Assembly (NCBI GenBank): GCA_937862815.1
Contig: CALMED010000010.1
Coordinates: 1 to 64,000 of the forward strand
Direction: 5' to 3'
DNA length: 64,000 nucleotides
From: an uncultured Chitinophagaceae bacterium
Lineage (GTDB): Bacteria; Bacteroidota; Bacteroidia; Chitinophagales; Chitinophagaceae
In this document: piece by piece, positions 43,641-53,363 of the stretch
How positions within the stretch are numbered: the first letter of the stretch is position 1
How the letters are laid out: each line of letters opens with the position of its first letter
The notes under the pieces: generated by a model
Told to the model about the DNA's origin: nothing
The model's database searches: none
What the model saw: the letters and a program-made list of their open reading frames with translations, nothing else
Position numbers and translations under genes: made by a program

Positions 43641-45740
43641 ATGGCAAAACCGGTACCGAAAACGAATGTTCGCGACATCAGCTGGCTTTCATTTAATGCA
43701 CGTGTGCTGCAGGAAGCCAACGACCCCACAGTTCCCTTGCGGGAACGTCTGCGATTCCTGGGCATTTTTTCCAATAACCTTGATGAGTTTTTCCGCGTGC
43801 GGGTAGCCACGCTCCGCCGGATGGCCGAACTGGGAAGCAAACTCCAGCACAAAATGCACCTGGAAAAAAATCCGGCACAAATCCTGGAGCAGATCCAGCA
43901 AACTGTGCTTCAGCAACAGAACGAGTTCAACCGCATCTGGGCCCATGTGCAACAGGACCTTAAAAAAGAACGCATCCACCTGGTTACAGAAAAACGGCTC
44001 AACCGGGAGCAGAAACGGTTTGTGGAGAATTACTTCGAAGAAGAAATCCGCTCCGCAGTAATACCGCTCATGATAGAAAGCAATCCCAACATGCCCTACC
44101 TACGGGAACGCTCTCTCTACCTCGCGGTGAGCATGAGCAGCTCAAAAAATGCCTACCACCGGAAATACGCTTTGATTGAAGTGCCGGCCCACAACAAACG
44201 CCGCTTCATCAAACTGCCTGCCCCCGCCGGGCAGCACCACATCATCCTGATGGAAGACATCCTGCGGCATTGCCTGCCCCGGATATTTTCGTTTATGGGC
44301 TACGACACATTCAGCGCCCATATCATCAAGGTGACGAAGGACGCTGAAATTGATCTCGACAGCGACATCAGTTCCACCCTGATTCAGAAAATTGAAAGCG
44401 GTCTCAAAAACAGACGCAAGGGACGCCCGGTGCGGTTTATCTACGACAAGGAAATTGATGCCGGACTGCTCGAATACCTCATCCGCCGGCTCAACATCTC
44501 CCGCCGCGACTACATCACACCGGGAGGTCGTATCCACAACTTCCGGCATTTCATGGATTTCCCCCCGGATGTATTCAGTACCAAAACCATACGGAAAAAA
44601 CCCTTCCCCCACCCGTTGCTCCAGCAACCTGTGCGGGTGAGTGAAATCGTGCAACAACGGGATGTACTGCTCCATTTCCCCTATCACTCCTATGAAGCGG
44701 TGATTGAACTCCTGCGGGAAGCGGCCATGGACACCGATGTGGTGGAAATCAAGATCACCGCCTACCGGCTGGCCGAAAGCTCCAAGGTGATTAACGCGCT
44801 GGTAAACGCGGCCCGCAACGGGAAGAAAGTAACGGTAATGCTGGAACTGCGGGCCCGCTTCGACGAGGAAGCCAACCTGGAGTGGAAAGAACGACTGGAA
44901 CTGGAAGGTGTGCGGGTGATGGTAGGCGTTCCCAACATGAAAGTGCATGCTAAACTCTGCCTGATCCGGAAAAGGAGCAAAGGCAAAACCGTTCAGTACG
45001 GGTTTGTCAGCACCGGAAACCTCAACGAAAGTACAGCGCGGGTGTACGGCGACCATTGTCTGCTCACTGCCAACCGGAATATCATGGCCGACATCAACCG
45101 CATGTTCCGGTACCTGGAAAAACCCCTGGTGAGCCGGATGAAATTCCTGCGCCAGTGCAAAACCCTGCTGGTGAGCCCAACCGCCATGCGGGCCCGCTTC
45201 ACCGAACTGATTAACAACGAAATCAGGAACGCACATAAAGGACTGCCTGCCGCCGTCACCATAAAGATGAACAGCCTGAGCGATGATGCCATGATCACGA
45301 AATTGTACGAGGCGGCACAGGCCGGTGTCCGGTTGCGCCTGATCATCCGGGGCATATTCTGTATGCGCCCCGGTAATAAAAAATTTAAGGAACAGCCCTA
45401 CGCCATCAGTATCGTGGACCAATACCTGGAGCACAGCCGGGTGTTGGTATTTCACAACCGGGGCAACGAAAAAGTTTTTCTATCTTCGGCCGACTGGATG
45501 GTGCGCAACCTCGACCACCGCATTGAAGCCGCGGCAGAGATCACGCATGCGGAAAGCAGGCAGGAACTCCTGGACTATGTGTCCATTCAGCTCAAAGACA
45601 ATAACAAAGCACGGATACTGGACAATGAACTGGAGAACAGGTATGTTCCGCGAAAAGGAAAACTCCTGCGCAGCCAGGTAGAACTGTACCAGTACCTGTA
45701 TCAAAAAACGGTGAACCACATTGAAACTGGCAGCCATTGA
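43641..45740 (+). CDS. ppk1: Polyphosphate kinase 1
   Basis: PPK1 reversibly makes polyphosphate from ATP. From the ATG at 43641 the protein has 699 residues. The N-terminal part opens with RDISWLSFNARVLQEAND, a family hallmark, and FSNNLDEFFRVRVA. KVHAKLCLI carries the phosphorylated histidine (His436, equal to E. coli His435), and TGNLNESTARVYGDHCLL and LSSADWMVRNLDHRIE are conserved C-terminal motifs. A TTG 21 bp upstream is in frame but not needed. The 3' end overlaps ppx by 20 bp, so synthesis and breakdown of polyphosphate are encoded side by side. Confidence 0.96.
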   Translation: MAKPVPKTNVRDISWLSFNARVLQEANDPTVPLRERLRFLGIFSNNLDEFFRVRVATLRRMAELGSKLQHKMHLEKNPAQILEQIQQTVLQQQNEFNRIWAHVQQDLKKERIHLVTEKRLNREQKRFVENYFEEEIRSAVIPLMIESNPNMPYLRERSLYLAVSMSSSKNAYHRKYALIEVPAHNKRRFIKLPAPAGQHHIILMEDILRHCLPRIFSFMGYDTFSAHIIKVTKDAEIDLDSDISSTLIQKIESGLKNRRKGRPVRFIYDKEIDAGLLEYLIRRLNISRRDYITPGGRIHNFRHFMDFPPDVFSTKTIRKKPFPHPLLQQPVRVSEIVQQRDVLLHFPYHSYEAVIELLREAAMDTDVVEIKITAYRLAESSKVINALVNAARNGKKVTVMLELRARFDEEANLEWKERLELEGVRVMVGVPNMKVHAKLCLIRKRSKGKTVQYGFVSTGNLNESTARVYGDHCLLTANRNIMADINRMFRYLEKPLVSRMKFLRQCKTLLVSPTAMRARFTELINNEIRNAHKGLPAAVTIKMNSLSDDAMITKLYEAAQAGVRLRLIIRGIFCMRPGNKKFKEQPYAISIVDQYLEHSRVLVFHNRGNEKVFLSSADWMVRNLDHRIEAAAEITHAESRQELLDYVSIQLKDNNKARILDNELENRYVPRKGKLLRSQVELYQYLYQKTVNHIETGSH

Positions 45741-46632
45741 CATCGGCAGTAACGCGGCACGTCTTCTTATTTCGGAAGTCACGGAAACAGAAAAAGGCGG
45801 GCCCCATTTCAATAAACTCAACCTCGTACGGGTTCCCCTCCGCCTCGGCTTCGATGTTTTTGACAGCGGCTCCATCCCCAAAGAAAAAATCCGCAAGATC
45901 GTGGAAACGATCAAAGCCTATAAGCACCTGCTCAATATTTACGAAGTACAGTACATCAAGGCCTGCGCCACCTCCGCCATGCGGGATGCCGCCAATGCAG
46001 GCGATGTTTTACGGAAAGTGAAGCTGGAAACAGGCATTGAAATAAAAATCATCAGTGGCGATGAAGAAGCTTCGTATATATACGAAAACCACATCGCCGA
46101 CACCATGGCCACCGATCACTCGTACCTGTACATTGATGTGGGCGGTGGTAGCACCGAGCTCACTTTTTTTGCCCGCGGCAAACTCCTGTTTAAAGAATCC
46201 TTCAACATCGGCACCATCCGGCTGCTGAAGCAACAGGTGACCGACCGGCACTGGGAAGAGATGAAAGAATACATCAAGCTGGGCACCAAAGGCTTCTCCG
46301 ACCTCATCGCTATCGGATCGGGAGGTAACATCAACAAAGTGTTTTCCCTTTCCAAACGAAAGGAAGGCAAACCTCTCCAGCTGGACCTGCTGAAAGATTA
46401 CCTCAAAGAACTCGGCAGTTTCTCGGTACAGGAGCGCATGCGGCTTTACAGTCTGCGGGAAGACCGTGCCGATGTGATTGTGCCGGCGCTGCAGATTTAT
46501 GTTAACGTGATGCGATGGGCTGATGCCAGCGAGATTTACGTACCCAAAATCGGATTGGCCGACGGCTTGATCCACCTGCTCTACGATGAAGTGAAATCCC
46601 GCAAACCCAACCGCACCCACCTCCTCACCTAA
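45721..46632 (+). CDS. ppx: Ppx/GppA family exopolyphosphatase
   Basis: The 303-residue protein is the short, two-domain form of the ASKHA family that removes phosphate from polyphosphate or pppGpp. AAIDIGSNAARLLI is at the start, GDEEASYIYE at about 116, IDVGGGSTELTFF at about 138 (phosphate loop) and AIGSGGNINKVF at about 198. It starts at a TTG inside the last 20 bp of ppk1; the next ATG is far inside the domain. The C-terminal HD domain of long Ppx proteins is absent. The overlap suggests coupled expression with ppk1. Confidence 0.92.
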   Translation: MKLAAIDIGSNAARLLISEVTETEKGGPHFNKLNLVRVPLRLGFDVFDSGSIPKEKIRKIVETIKAYKHLLNIYEVQYIKACATSAMRDAANAGDVLRKVKLETGIEIKIISGDEEASYIYENHIADTMATDHSYLYIDVGGGSTELTFFARGKLLFKESFNIGTIRLLKQQVTDRHWEEMKEYIKLGTKGFSDLIAIGSGGNINKVFSLSKRKEGKPLQLDLLKDYLKELGSFSVQERMRLYSLREDRADVIVPALQIYVNVMRWADASEIYVPKIGLADGLIHLLYDEVKSRKPNRTHLLT

Positions 46633-46641
46633 TCCACCACC

Positions 46642-47457
46642 ATGAGTGTACATAAAGAAAACAGGCGGGTCACTACGCACACCCTGCAAAAAATGAAGGC
46701 CACCGGTGAACAGATATCCATGTTAACGGCCTACGACTTCTCTTTTGCCCGACTTTTCGACGCTGCCGGTATAGATGTACTGCTCGTGGGCGACTCGGCC
46801 AGCAATGTCATGGCCGGCCATGAAACCACCCTGCCCATCACACTCGACCAGATGATTTACCATGCGCAATCGGTGGTTCGCGGTGTACAACGTTGCCTGG
46901 TGGTGGTGGATCTTCCCTTTGGAACGTACCAATCGAATGCCGACCAGGCCGGTGCCAGTGCCATCCGCATCATGAAAGAAACGGGGGCACATGCCATCAA
47001 AATGGAGGGAGGCACTGCCATCGGCGAAGCGGTGAAACGGGTGGTGGCCGCCGGCATACCGGTGATGGGACACCTGGGACTCACCCCACAATCCATCTAC
47101 CAGTTTGGTACCTATACCGTGCGGGCCCGCGAAGAGGCGGAAGCAGCACAACTGCGGTCCGATGCTCTTTTTCTGCAGGAAGCCGGATGCTTTGCCCTGG
47201 TACTCGAAAAAATTCCGGCCGTACTCGCCCGCGAAGTATCCCAAAGCCTGCACATCCCCACCATCGGCATCGGTGCCGGACCGCATTGCAACGGGCAGGT
47301 ATTGGTGATGCACGACATGCTGGGCATTACCACCGAATTCAATCCACGCTTTTTGCGGCGGTATCTCAACCTGCAGGAAAACATCACCGACGCGGTGCAG
47401 CACTACATCCGGGACGTAAAAAGCAACGAATTCCCCAATCAACAGGAGTCTTACTGA
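46642..47457 (+). CDS. panB: 3-methyl-2-oxobutanoate hydroxymethyltransferase
   Basis: PanB adds a hydroxymethyl group from methylene-tetrahydrofolate to ketoisovalerate. The 271-residue protein has [20 protein letters not shown] at about 49-68, GADAIRIM-like [20 protein letters not shown] and [16 protein letters not shown], plus [20 protein letters not shown]. These carry the metal ligands and catalytic residues. It lies 9 bp after ppx, so it ends the pan/ppk run. Its 3' end overlaps the convergent gene by 7 bp. Confidence 0.96.
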   Translation: MSVHKENRRVTTHTLQKMKATGEQISMLTAYDFSFARLFDAAGIDVLLVGDSASNVMAGHETTLPITLDQMIYHAQSVVRGVQRCLVVVDLPFGTYQSNADQAGASAIRIMKETGAHAIKMEGGTAIGEAVKRVVAAGIPVMGHLGLTPQSIYQFGTYTVRAREEAEAAQLRSDALFLQEAGCFALVLEKIPAVLAREVSQSLHIPTIGIGAGPHCNGQVLVMHDMLGITTEFNPRFLRRYLNLQENITDAVQHYIRDVKSNEFPNQQESY

Positions 47458-47864
47458 TAATAAGCATTAACGTGGAGTACCGTCCACAAACTGATGCCCG
47501 GATACTTATCCTGCAGTCCTTTCATGTGATGTGGTAAGGGAATGCGGATCTTGCCTTCTTCCACCACTTCCACCCGGGTGAAAAATATTTTGGAGAGATA
47601 CCTGCGTTCGCGCTGCAGCAGGTAGTCCGCTTTCATACGGGTACGGGCGGGCGGTTGGCCTGCCACGGCTTCCGCAAAAACAGCCATCCACAACTCCTTT
47701 CGATGCTGGTCGCGGAGGTACAACACCTGGTAATATACCAGTGTATCACCCGTTCTTACCTTCCCCGGCCGGCGTGTGGTATCGGCCGGCTGCCACGCAG
47801 TACCCGCCTGCAGGGCGGCAGCAAGCAAAATGAATGCGCTCACAAGCAGAATGGATTTATACAT
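47451..47864 (-). CDS. Small secreted hypothetical protein
   Basis: From the ATG at 47864 the protein has 137 residues with a clear signal peptide ([20 protein letters not shown]). The mature part, about 115 residues, is basic and beta-rich ([38 protein letters not shown]). I do not recognise it. It overlaps panB tail to tail by 7 bp and diverges from the TonB receptor. No function can be inferred. Confidence 0.65.
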   Translation of the reverse strand: MYKSILLVSAFILLAAALQAGTAWQPADTTRRPGKVRTGDTLVYYQVLYLRDQHRKELWMAVFAEAVAGQPPARTRMKADYLLQRERRYLSKIFFTRVEVVEEGKIRIPLPHHMKGLQDKYPGISLWTVLHVNAYYQ

Positions 47865-48018
47865 AAACAGCCGTCGTAGCAGGTTGTGTTGTAAATTTAT
47901 GGCATAAGATAACCTGTTTTTTAAACATAAACCCGGACGAACGAACACTGCTAATGGAATACCACGGCACCAAGCTGGTGATAGTACCGGAAATAGCCGT
48001 CTGTTGCCCGGCGGCAAC

Positions 48019-48026
48019 TATCTTTG
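48019..48026 (+). promoter_or_regulatory. -7 element (TATCTTTG) of the TonB receptor gene
   Basis: TATCTTTG fits TAnnTTTG and lies 16 bp before the ATG at 48043. An upstream TTG is 13 bp away, too close for a standard -33 box. Confidence 0.45.
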
Positions 48027-48042
48027 CCACCAAACCAACCGC

Positions 48043-49965
48043 ATGTTGAGCCGTCTTTGCATCCTGCTGATTTTATTTCCTGTTGCCCTGCTGCTCCGGG
48101 CCCAGGAACAGTCGATTGAACTGGACCCGGTAACCGTAACTGCCACCATCACGCCCCTGCAGGCCTCCAAAACCGGGCGCAACATCATCCATGTAAAAGG
48201 TGAACTCCTGCGCCAGCTGCCCGTACAGTCGGTAGACGAACTGCTACGGTACCTGCCGGGACTGGAAGTGCAGAGCCGCGGACCAATGGGCACGCAAAGC
48301 AACATCACCATCCGGGGTGGCACATTTCAGCAGGTACTGATCCTGCTCGACGGTATCCGTCTCAACGATCCCCTCACCGGGCACTTTAATTCCTACATTC
48401 CCATCTCACCGGGCGAAATTGAACGAATAGAAATTCTGAAAGGAGCTTCTTCCGCCGTTTACGGCACCGAAGCCGTGGGTGGTGTGGTGCACATCATCAC
48501 GCGTTCCTTTGCGGCACAGAAAGACAAACAGGCACAACAGTTGCAGGCCCAGCTTACATCAGGCCAGTACGGCCTGCGGAACGCACAGGCGGGTTTTTTC
48601 TACCAGAAAAACAAAACGGTGCTGGGGGGCGGCCTTCAGCAAAACGTGGCCGATGGGCAGCCGTTGCGGGGTACCAACGGTTTTTTCAACCTCAATACAG
48701 TATCGTTATCGGTGAAACAGTTTGTGGGCAACCGTTCCAGCATCGCCTACCGGGGTGGGTACGACGACCGCAACTTCAACGCCCAGAACTTCTACACCCA
48801 GCTGCTGAGCGACAGCGCCACCGAGCGGGTGATCAGCCGCTGGCATCACCTCAACTATTCGCTGCAGCAGGGACGCGGGAAGCTGACCATAGACGCCGGT
48901 TACAAAGATGCCTCCGACAGGTTTCAGCTGCGCAAGAACCTCCCCCCCAACACCAACCGTTCCACCGTGGCACAGGCCCTGGCACTCCACAGCTATCAGT
49001 TCAGCAATACCACCACGTTAACATCGGGTCTGCAGTGGATCAACCGCGGTGTTCGTTCCAACAACCGGGGCAACCACAACATTCAAACGGCCGGCGCCTT
49101 CGTGGTGCTGCACCAGCAACTGGGTGAAGGTTTCCAGTTCAATCCGGCCCTGCGGGCCGACTGGAACGAGCGGGCAGGCTGGGAGCTGATTCCACAGGTG
49201 AACCTCTCCTACCGTACCGGCCGCCTGCAACTGCGGGGCAGCGCAGGACGCAGTACCCGGGATGCCGACTTCACCGAGCGGTTCAACAACTACCAGCCAC
49301 CGGTGGTTGCTTCGGGCAACCGGATCGGTAATCCCGGCCTCACGGCCGAATCCTCCTTCAGCTATGAGGCAGGTACGGATATATTCCCGCTGGAAGGCGT
49401 GAAACTGTCTGTGGGTTGGTTTCAACGCTTTCACCGCGACCTGATCGACTATGTAACTACGCCCTACGCCTCCATGCCCCGGCCGGTGAACCTGGTGCCC
49501 GGCGGCACGTACAGCCTGGCAAAAAACCTGGACCGGGTCAATACCCGTGGCCTGGAAACCGACCTGCAACTCAGCCGCAGCTTTGGCAACCGTCATTCGC
49601 TGTTGCTTACCCTGGGCGGCATCTGGATGAAGAGCACCAGCAGCGATACCGTGCCTTCGCTGTACGTATCCAATCATGCACGTTTCCTCTTTAATTTCAG
49701 CTCCGCCTGGCGTTACCGCTCGCTGGCCCTTTCCCTAAACGGTTTGTACAAGGAGCGCCGCCCCCAACAGGGTAATGCGGCCTTTGTACCCCTCAGCCGG
49801 GATTATTTTCTGCTCAACCTGCGGGTGGAAGGCTACCTCATGAACGACCAGCTTTGCCTGTTTGCACAGGCCGACAATGCCCTCAACCGGCGCTACGCCG
49901 ACATCCTCGGCACAGTAATGCCCGGCAGTTGGCTCATGGGTGGTATAAAACTAAACCTGAAGTAA
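48043..49965 (+). CDS. TonB-dependent outer membrane receptor (BtuB-like size)
   Basis: From the ATG at 48043 the 640-residue protein has a signal peptide ending at LLRAQ. The plug domain starts with LDPVTVTATITP (TonB box region) and contains SVDELLRYLPGLEVQSRG, TIRGGTFQQVLILLDGIRLND and IERIEILKGASSAVYGTEAVGG. The rest is a beta-barrel with a C-terminal strand GGIKLNLK. Size and lack of a carboxypeptidase-like repeat domain place it with the BtuB/FepA class rather than SusC. The cargo is unknown. I looked for a cobalamin riboswitch in the leader and found none. The ALDH gene follows after 30 bp. Confidence 0.9.
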   Translation: MLSRLCILLILFPVALLLRAQEQSIELDPVTVTATITPLQASKTGRNIIHVKGELLRQLPVQSVDELLRYLPGLEVQSRGPMGTQSNITIRGGTFQQVLILLDGIRLNDPLTGHFNSYIPISPGEIERIEILKGASSAVYGTEAVGGVVHIITRSFAAQKDKQAQQLQAQLTSGQYGLRNAQAGFFYQKNKTVLGGGLQQNVADGQPLRGTNGFFNLNTVSLSVKQFVGNRSSIAYRGGYDDRNFNAQNFYTQLLSDSATERVISRWHHLNYSLQQGRGKLTIDAGYKDASDRFQLRKNLPPNTNRSTVAQALALHSYQFSNTTTLTSGLQWINRGVRSNNRGNHNIQTAGAFVVLHQQLGEGFQFNPALRADWNERAGWELIPQVNLSYRTGRLQLRGSAGRSTRDADFTERFNNYQPPVVASGNRIGNPGLTAESSFSYEAGTDIFPLEGVKLSVGWFQRFHRDLIDYVTTPYASMPRPVNLVPGGTYSLAKNLDRVNTRGLETDLQLSRSFGNRHSLLLTLGGIWMKSTSSDTVPSLYVSNHARFLFNFSSAWRYRSLALSLNGLYKERRPQQGNAAFVPLSRDYFLLNLRVEGYLMNDQLCLFAQADNALNRRYADILGTVMPGSWLMGGIKLNLK

Positions 49966-49995
49966 GCTACCTTTACAGTTCAAACTTATCCGTCC

Positions 49996-51522
49996 ATGCA
50001 GGACTTTCTTACCGCGCTTGCCCTTCACCCGCAGAACCCGGGTGTATCCATCGGCAGTCACTGGCTGCCTTCCAACGGTCCCCATTTTATGTCCACTTCA
50101 CCGGTTGATGGCTCCCTCATCGCCCAGGTGAGCGGGGCCGACCGCGCCGCCTACGACGCCGTGGTCCGCCAGGCAGAAATAGCCTTCCGCGAGTGGCGCC
50201 TGTGGCCAGCCCCCCGTCGCGGAGAAGTGGTGCGGCAAATCGGGGAAGTGTTGCGGGCGAAGAAAAGCTGGCTGGGTAAGTTGGTGTCGTACGAGATGGG
50301 CAAAAGCCTCCAGGAGGGGTATGGCGAAGTACAGGAAATGATTGACATCTGCGATTTTGCCGTGGGTCTTTCCCGGCAATTGCACGGCCTTACCATGCAC
50401 AGTGAACGGCCGCAGCACCGCATGTACGAACAGTGGCATCCGTTGGGCATCACCGGCATCATCTCCGCCTTCAACTTCCCCGTGGCGGTCTGGAGTTGGA
50501 ACAGCATGCTGGCTTGGGTCTGCGGCAACGTATGCATATGGAAACCCAGCGAAAAAGTACCGCTCTGTGCCGTTGCCTGCCAGCAACTGGTGGCCGAAGT
50601 TTTTGCCCGCAACAACGTACCCGAAGGTGTAAGCTGCCTCGTGGTGGGTGGGCGCGATACCGGAGAATGGATGAGCCAGGACGAACGCATCCCCCTTGTT
50701 TCCGCCACCGGCAGCACCCGCATGGGCAAAGCGGTGGCCTCCGCCGTGGCGGCCCGCCTGGGCCGCAGCCTGCTGGAACTGGGCGGAAACAACGCCATCA
50801 TCATCAGCCAGCATGCCGATCTCAATATCGCGATCCGGGGAGCTTTGTTTGGCGCCGTGGGCACGGCCGGGCAGCGATGCACCACCACCCGCCGGCTCAT
50901 CATTCACCGCAGTATCTACGAACAGGTGAAAGAAAAACTCAGGGCCGCCTATGCCCAGCTGCGCATCGGCAACCCGCTGGATGAAAGCGTACACGTTGGA
51001 CCGTTGATCGACACCGATGCTGTGAACGCCTACCGGTCCGCCCTGGACGCCTGCAGGTCCGAAGGAGGGCATTTCCTTGTTGAAGGTGGTGTACTGGAAG
51101 GAAAAGGTTTCGAAAGCGGATGCTACGTAAAGCCCTGCATTGCCGAAGCGGAACCTCACTACAAAATTGTGCAGCAGGAAACCTTCGCCCCTATCCTTTA
51201 CCTGCTTGCCTATGACACGCTGGAAGAAGCCATTTCCATCCAGAACGGTGTTCCCCAGGGACTGTCATCCGCTATCATGACGCTGCACCTGCGGGAAGCC
51301 GAGCAGTTTCTCAGCATAGCGGGAAGCGATTGCGGCATCGCCAACGTTAACATTGGCACCAGCGGCGCCGAAATTGGCGGCGCCTTTGGCGGGGAGAAAG
51401 AAACCGGCGGCGGACGGGAAAGCGGCAGCGATGCCTGGAAAAACTACATGCGCCGGCAAACCAACACCATCAACTATTCAACCGAACTGCCGCTCGCCCA
51501 GGGTATACACTTTGACCTGTAA
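49996..51522 (+). CDS. Aldehyde dehydrogenase, ALDH7-like
   Basis: The 508-residue NAD-dependent dehydrogenase has the catalytic Cys295 in GQRCTTTRR and the general base Glu261 in LELGGNNA. ISAFNFPVAVWSWN near 157 and GSTRMGK near 237 bind NAD. The Asn-Asn in ELGGNNA and the phrase EMGKSLQEGYGEVQEMID resemble alpha-aminoadipic semialdehyde dehydrogenases (ALDH7A1/AmaB), which work in lysine breakdown. That substrate is an inference. It shares the strand with the TonB receptor 30 bp upstream. Confidence 0.88.
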   Translation: MQDFLTALALHPQNPGVSIGSHWLPSNGPHFMSTSPVDGSLIAQVSGADRAAYDAVVRQAEIAFREWRLWPAPRRGEVVRQIGEVLRAKKSWLGKLVSYEMGKSLQEGYGEVQEMIDICDFAVGLSRQLHGLTMHSERPQHRMYEQWHPLGITGIISAFNFPVAVWSWNSMLAWVCGNVCIWKPSEKVPLCAVACQQLVAEVFARNNVPEGVSCLVVGGRDTGEWMSQDERIPLVSATGSTRMGKAVASAVAARLGRSLLELGGNNAIIISQHADLNIAIRGALFGAVGTAGQRCTTTRRLIIHRSIYEQVKEKLRAAYAQLRIGNPLDESVHVGPLIDTDAVNAYRSALDACRSEGGHFLVEGGVLEGKGFESGCYVKPCIAEAEPHYKIVQQETFAPILYLLAYDTLEEAISIQNGVPQGLSSAIMTLHLREAEQFLSIAGSDCGIANVNIGTSGAEIGGAFGGEKETGGGRESGSDAWKNYMRRQTNTINYSTELPLAQGIHFDL

Positions 51523-51606
51523 CACAAAAATTGTTAAATGTTGTCAATGGGTATGCCGGATATCACGCCGGTAACGGAATTTTACAACCGAATAACTAAT
51601 CACTAC

Positions 51607-53301
51607 ATGAAAATGATCAAACGCTGGATGCTTCCGCTGGTACTAATCCTGCTGACCGCATCTGTAACCACTGCACAAACAGCCGCCAAAGAGGATGTGC
51701 TCAAGGGTTGGCACCTGCGTGACCAGTCCAAAGACGGCTTCTTCGGCATCAGCCTCGAACAGGCGTACCAGTTCCTGGGTAACCGCAAAAGCGCCCCTGT
51801 TATTGTGGCTGTTATCGACAGCGGTATTGACACCCTGCACGAAGACATTATTCCGGTGCTCTGGCGCAACCCGGGCGAAATTCCCGGAAACGGAATTGAC
51901 GACGATAAAAACGGCTATGTGGACGATGTGTATGGCTGGAACTTCCTTGGCGGCAAAGACGGCCGTAACGTGAAGGAAGACTCTTACGAAGCCGCCCGCC
52001 TCTATCACATGCTGAAGAAAAAGTACAACGGAAATGTGGACGAAACACGGTTAAGCGCCGTGGAAAAAGAAGAATACCGTACGTTTCTCCGCGCCAAAGA
52101 AGACATCGAGAACAGCGCCACCGATGCGCAGGGCAACCTGCTTTTCCTGCGGGGGCTGTTTAAAAAAGCCGGCACTTCCGACAGCCTGCTGCGGGAAAAG
52201 TTCAAACCTGAATACACAGGTAACGAACTGGCCTCCTTTAAACCGGCCAACTCAAAAGAAAGCGACGCCAAGTCCACTATGTCCACCCTCTTCCGCGGTT
52301 TTGAAATGATGGACGCAACCAACGTATTCATTATGGAAGAGTTCACCAGCTATTACAACGGCCTCGAGAAAAAGTCGGAAGCCATGGACCTGCCGCCAAA
52401 AAACTACCGCCAGGACATTGTACAGGATGACTATTACGACTTCAACGACCGCTACTATGGCAACAACGATGTAATGGCCAGCACACCCTTCCATGGCACG
52501 CATGTGGCCGGTATTATAGCCGCTGCCCGTAACAACGGCCTGGGAATGGACGGCGTGGCCGATAATGTGCGCATCATGGTGATCCGGGCGGTACCCGATG
52601 GCGACGAACACGACAAAGACATTGCCCATGCCATCCGCTACGCAGTGGACAATGGCGCCAAAGTGATTAACATGAGTTTCGGCAAAAGCTTTTCACCCCA
52701 GAAAAAATGGGTGGACGATGCCATCCGTTATGCCCGCAGCAAAGGGGTATTACTCGTACACGCGGCCGGGAACGATGGTAAAAATCTCGACAGTACACAT
52801 AACTATCCCAACCCGGTTTTTGCCGATACGAAAGAACGGGCCACTAACTTTATTACCGTAGGTGCCAGCGGTGACCCTAAAAGCGGCGGACTTGCAGCCG
52901 ATTTCTCCAACTACGGCAAACAGGAAGTGGATGTGTTTGCACCGGGTGTGAAAATTTATTCCACCATCCCCGGCGGTAACACCTATGGCTTTTCGCAGGG
53001 CACCAGCATGGCCAGCCCCGTGGTAGCCGGTTTGGCGGCGCTCCTCCTGAGTTATTTCCCCGATCTTACGCCGGAGCAGGTGAAGTACTGCATCGAAAAA
53101 GGCGCCCGCAATCCGGGCATGCAGGTGAAGAAGCCCGGCAGCGAGGGAAAAGAAGACTTCGCTAATTTCAGCCGTACCGGCGGAATCATTAACGCATATG
53201 AGTCTGTGAAGATCGCAGCTTCCCTCAAAGGAGAACGCACCGACGGTCCGCAGCCAACCCCCCAGCCGAAACCCAAAGTCAAAAAATCCAATAAAGGATA
53301 A
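51607..53301 (+). CDS. Secreted subtilisin-like S8 serine protease
   Basis: From the ATG at 51607 the 564-residue protein has a signal peptide ending at VTTAQ. The catalytic triad is Asp71 (VIDSGID), His299 (HGTHVAG) and Ser467 (GTSMASP). About 228 residues lie between Asp and His, far more than in classical subtilisin, because of a long charged helical insert. A pro-domain is short or absent. The C-terminal tail is Pro/Lys-rich (PQPTPQPKPKVKKSNKG) and not a T9SS sorting domain, so it is probably periplasmic or exported otherwise. A terminator follows 7 bp after the stop. Confidence 0.92.
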   Translation: MKMIKRWMLPLVLILLTASVTTAQTAAKEDVLKGWHLRDQSKDGFFGISLEQAYQFLGNRKSAPVIVAVIDSGIDTLHEDIIPVLWRNPGEIPGNGIDDDKNGYVDDVYGWNFLGGKDGRNVKEDSYEAARLYHMLKKKYNGNVDETRLSAVEKEEYRTFLRAKEDIENSATDAQGNLLFLRGLFKKAGTSDSLLREKFKPEYTGNELASFKPANSKESDAKSTMSTLFRGFEMMDATNVFIMEEFTSYYNGLEKKSEAMDLPPKNYRQDIVQDDYYDFNDRYYGNNDVMASTPFHGTHVAGIIAAARNNGLGMDGVADNVRIMVIRAVPDGDEHDKDIAHAIRYAVDNGAKVINMSFGKSFSPQKKWVDDAIRYARSKGVLLVHAAGNDGKNLDSTHNYPNPVFADTKERATNFITVGASGDPKSGGLAADFSNYGKQEVDVFAPGVKIYSTIPGGNTYGFSQGTSMASPVVAGLAALLLSYFPDLTPEQVKYCIEKGARNPGMQVKKPGSEGKEDFANFSRTGGIINAYESVKIAASLKGERTDGPQPTPQPKPKVKKSNKG

Positions 53302-53307
53302 AATAAG

Positions 53308-53337
53308 ATCCCGCCCTTACCCCGGGCGGGATTTTTC
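53308..53337 (+). terminator. Rho-independent terminator of the S8 protease gene
   Basis: ATCCCGCCC and GGGCGGGAT form a perfect 9-bp stem with a 7-nt loop, followed by TTTTCTTT. Confidence 0.93.
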
Positions 53338-53363
53338 TTTCAAATAGATTGCCCTTCACCGTT

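Noticed and set aside
47865-48042. Cobalamin riboswitch before the TonB receptor
   Set aside because: I looked for the B12 box and the GCCACTG core and found neither.
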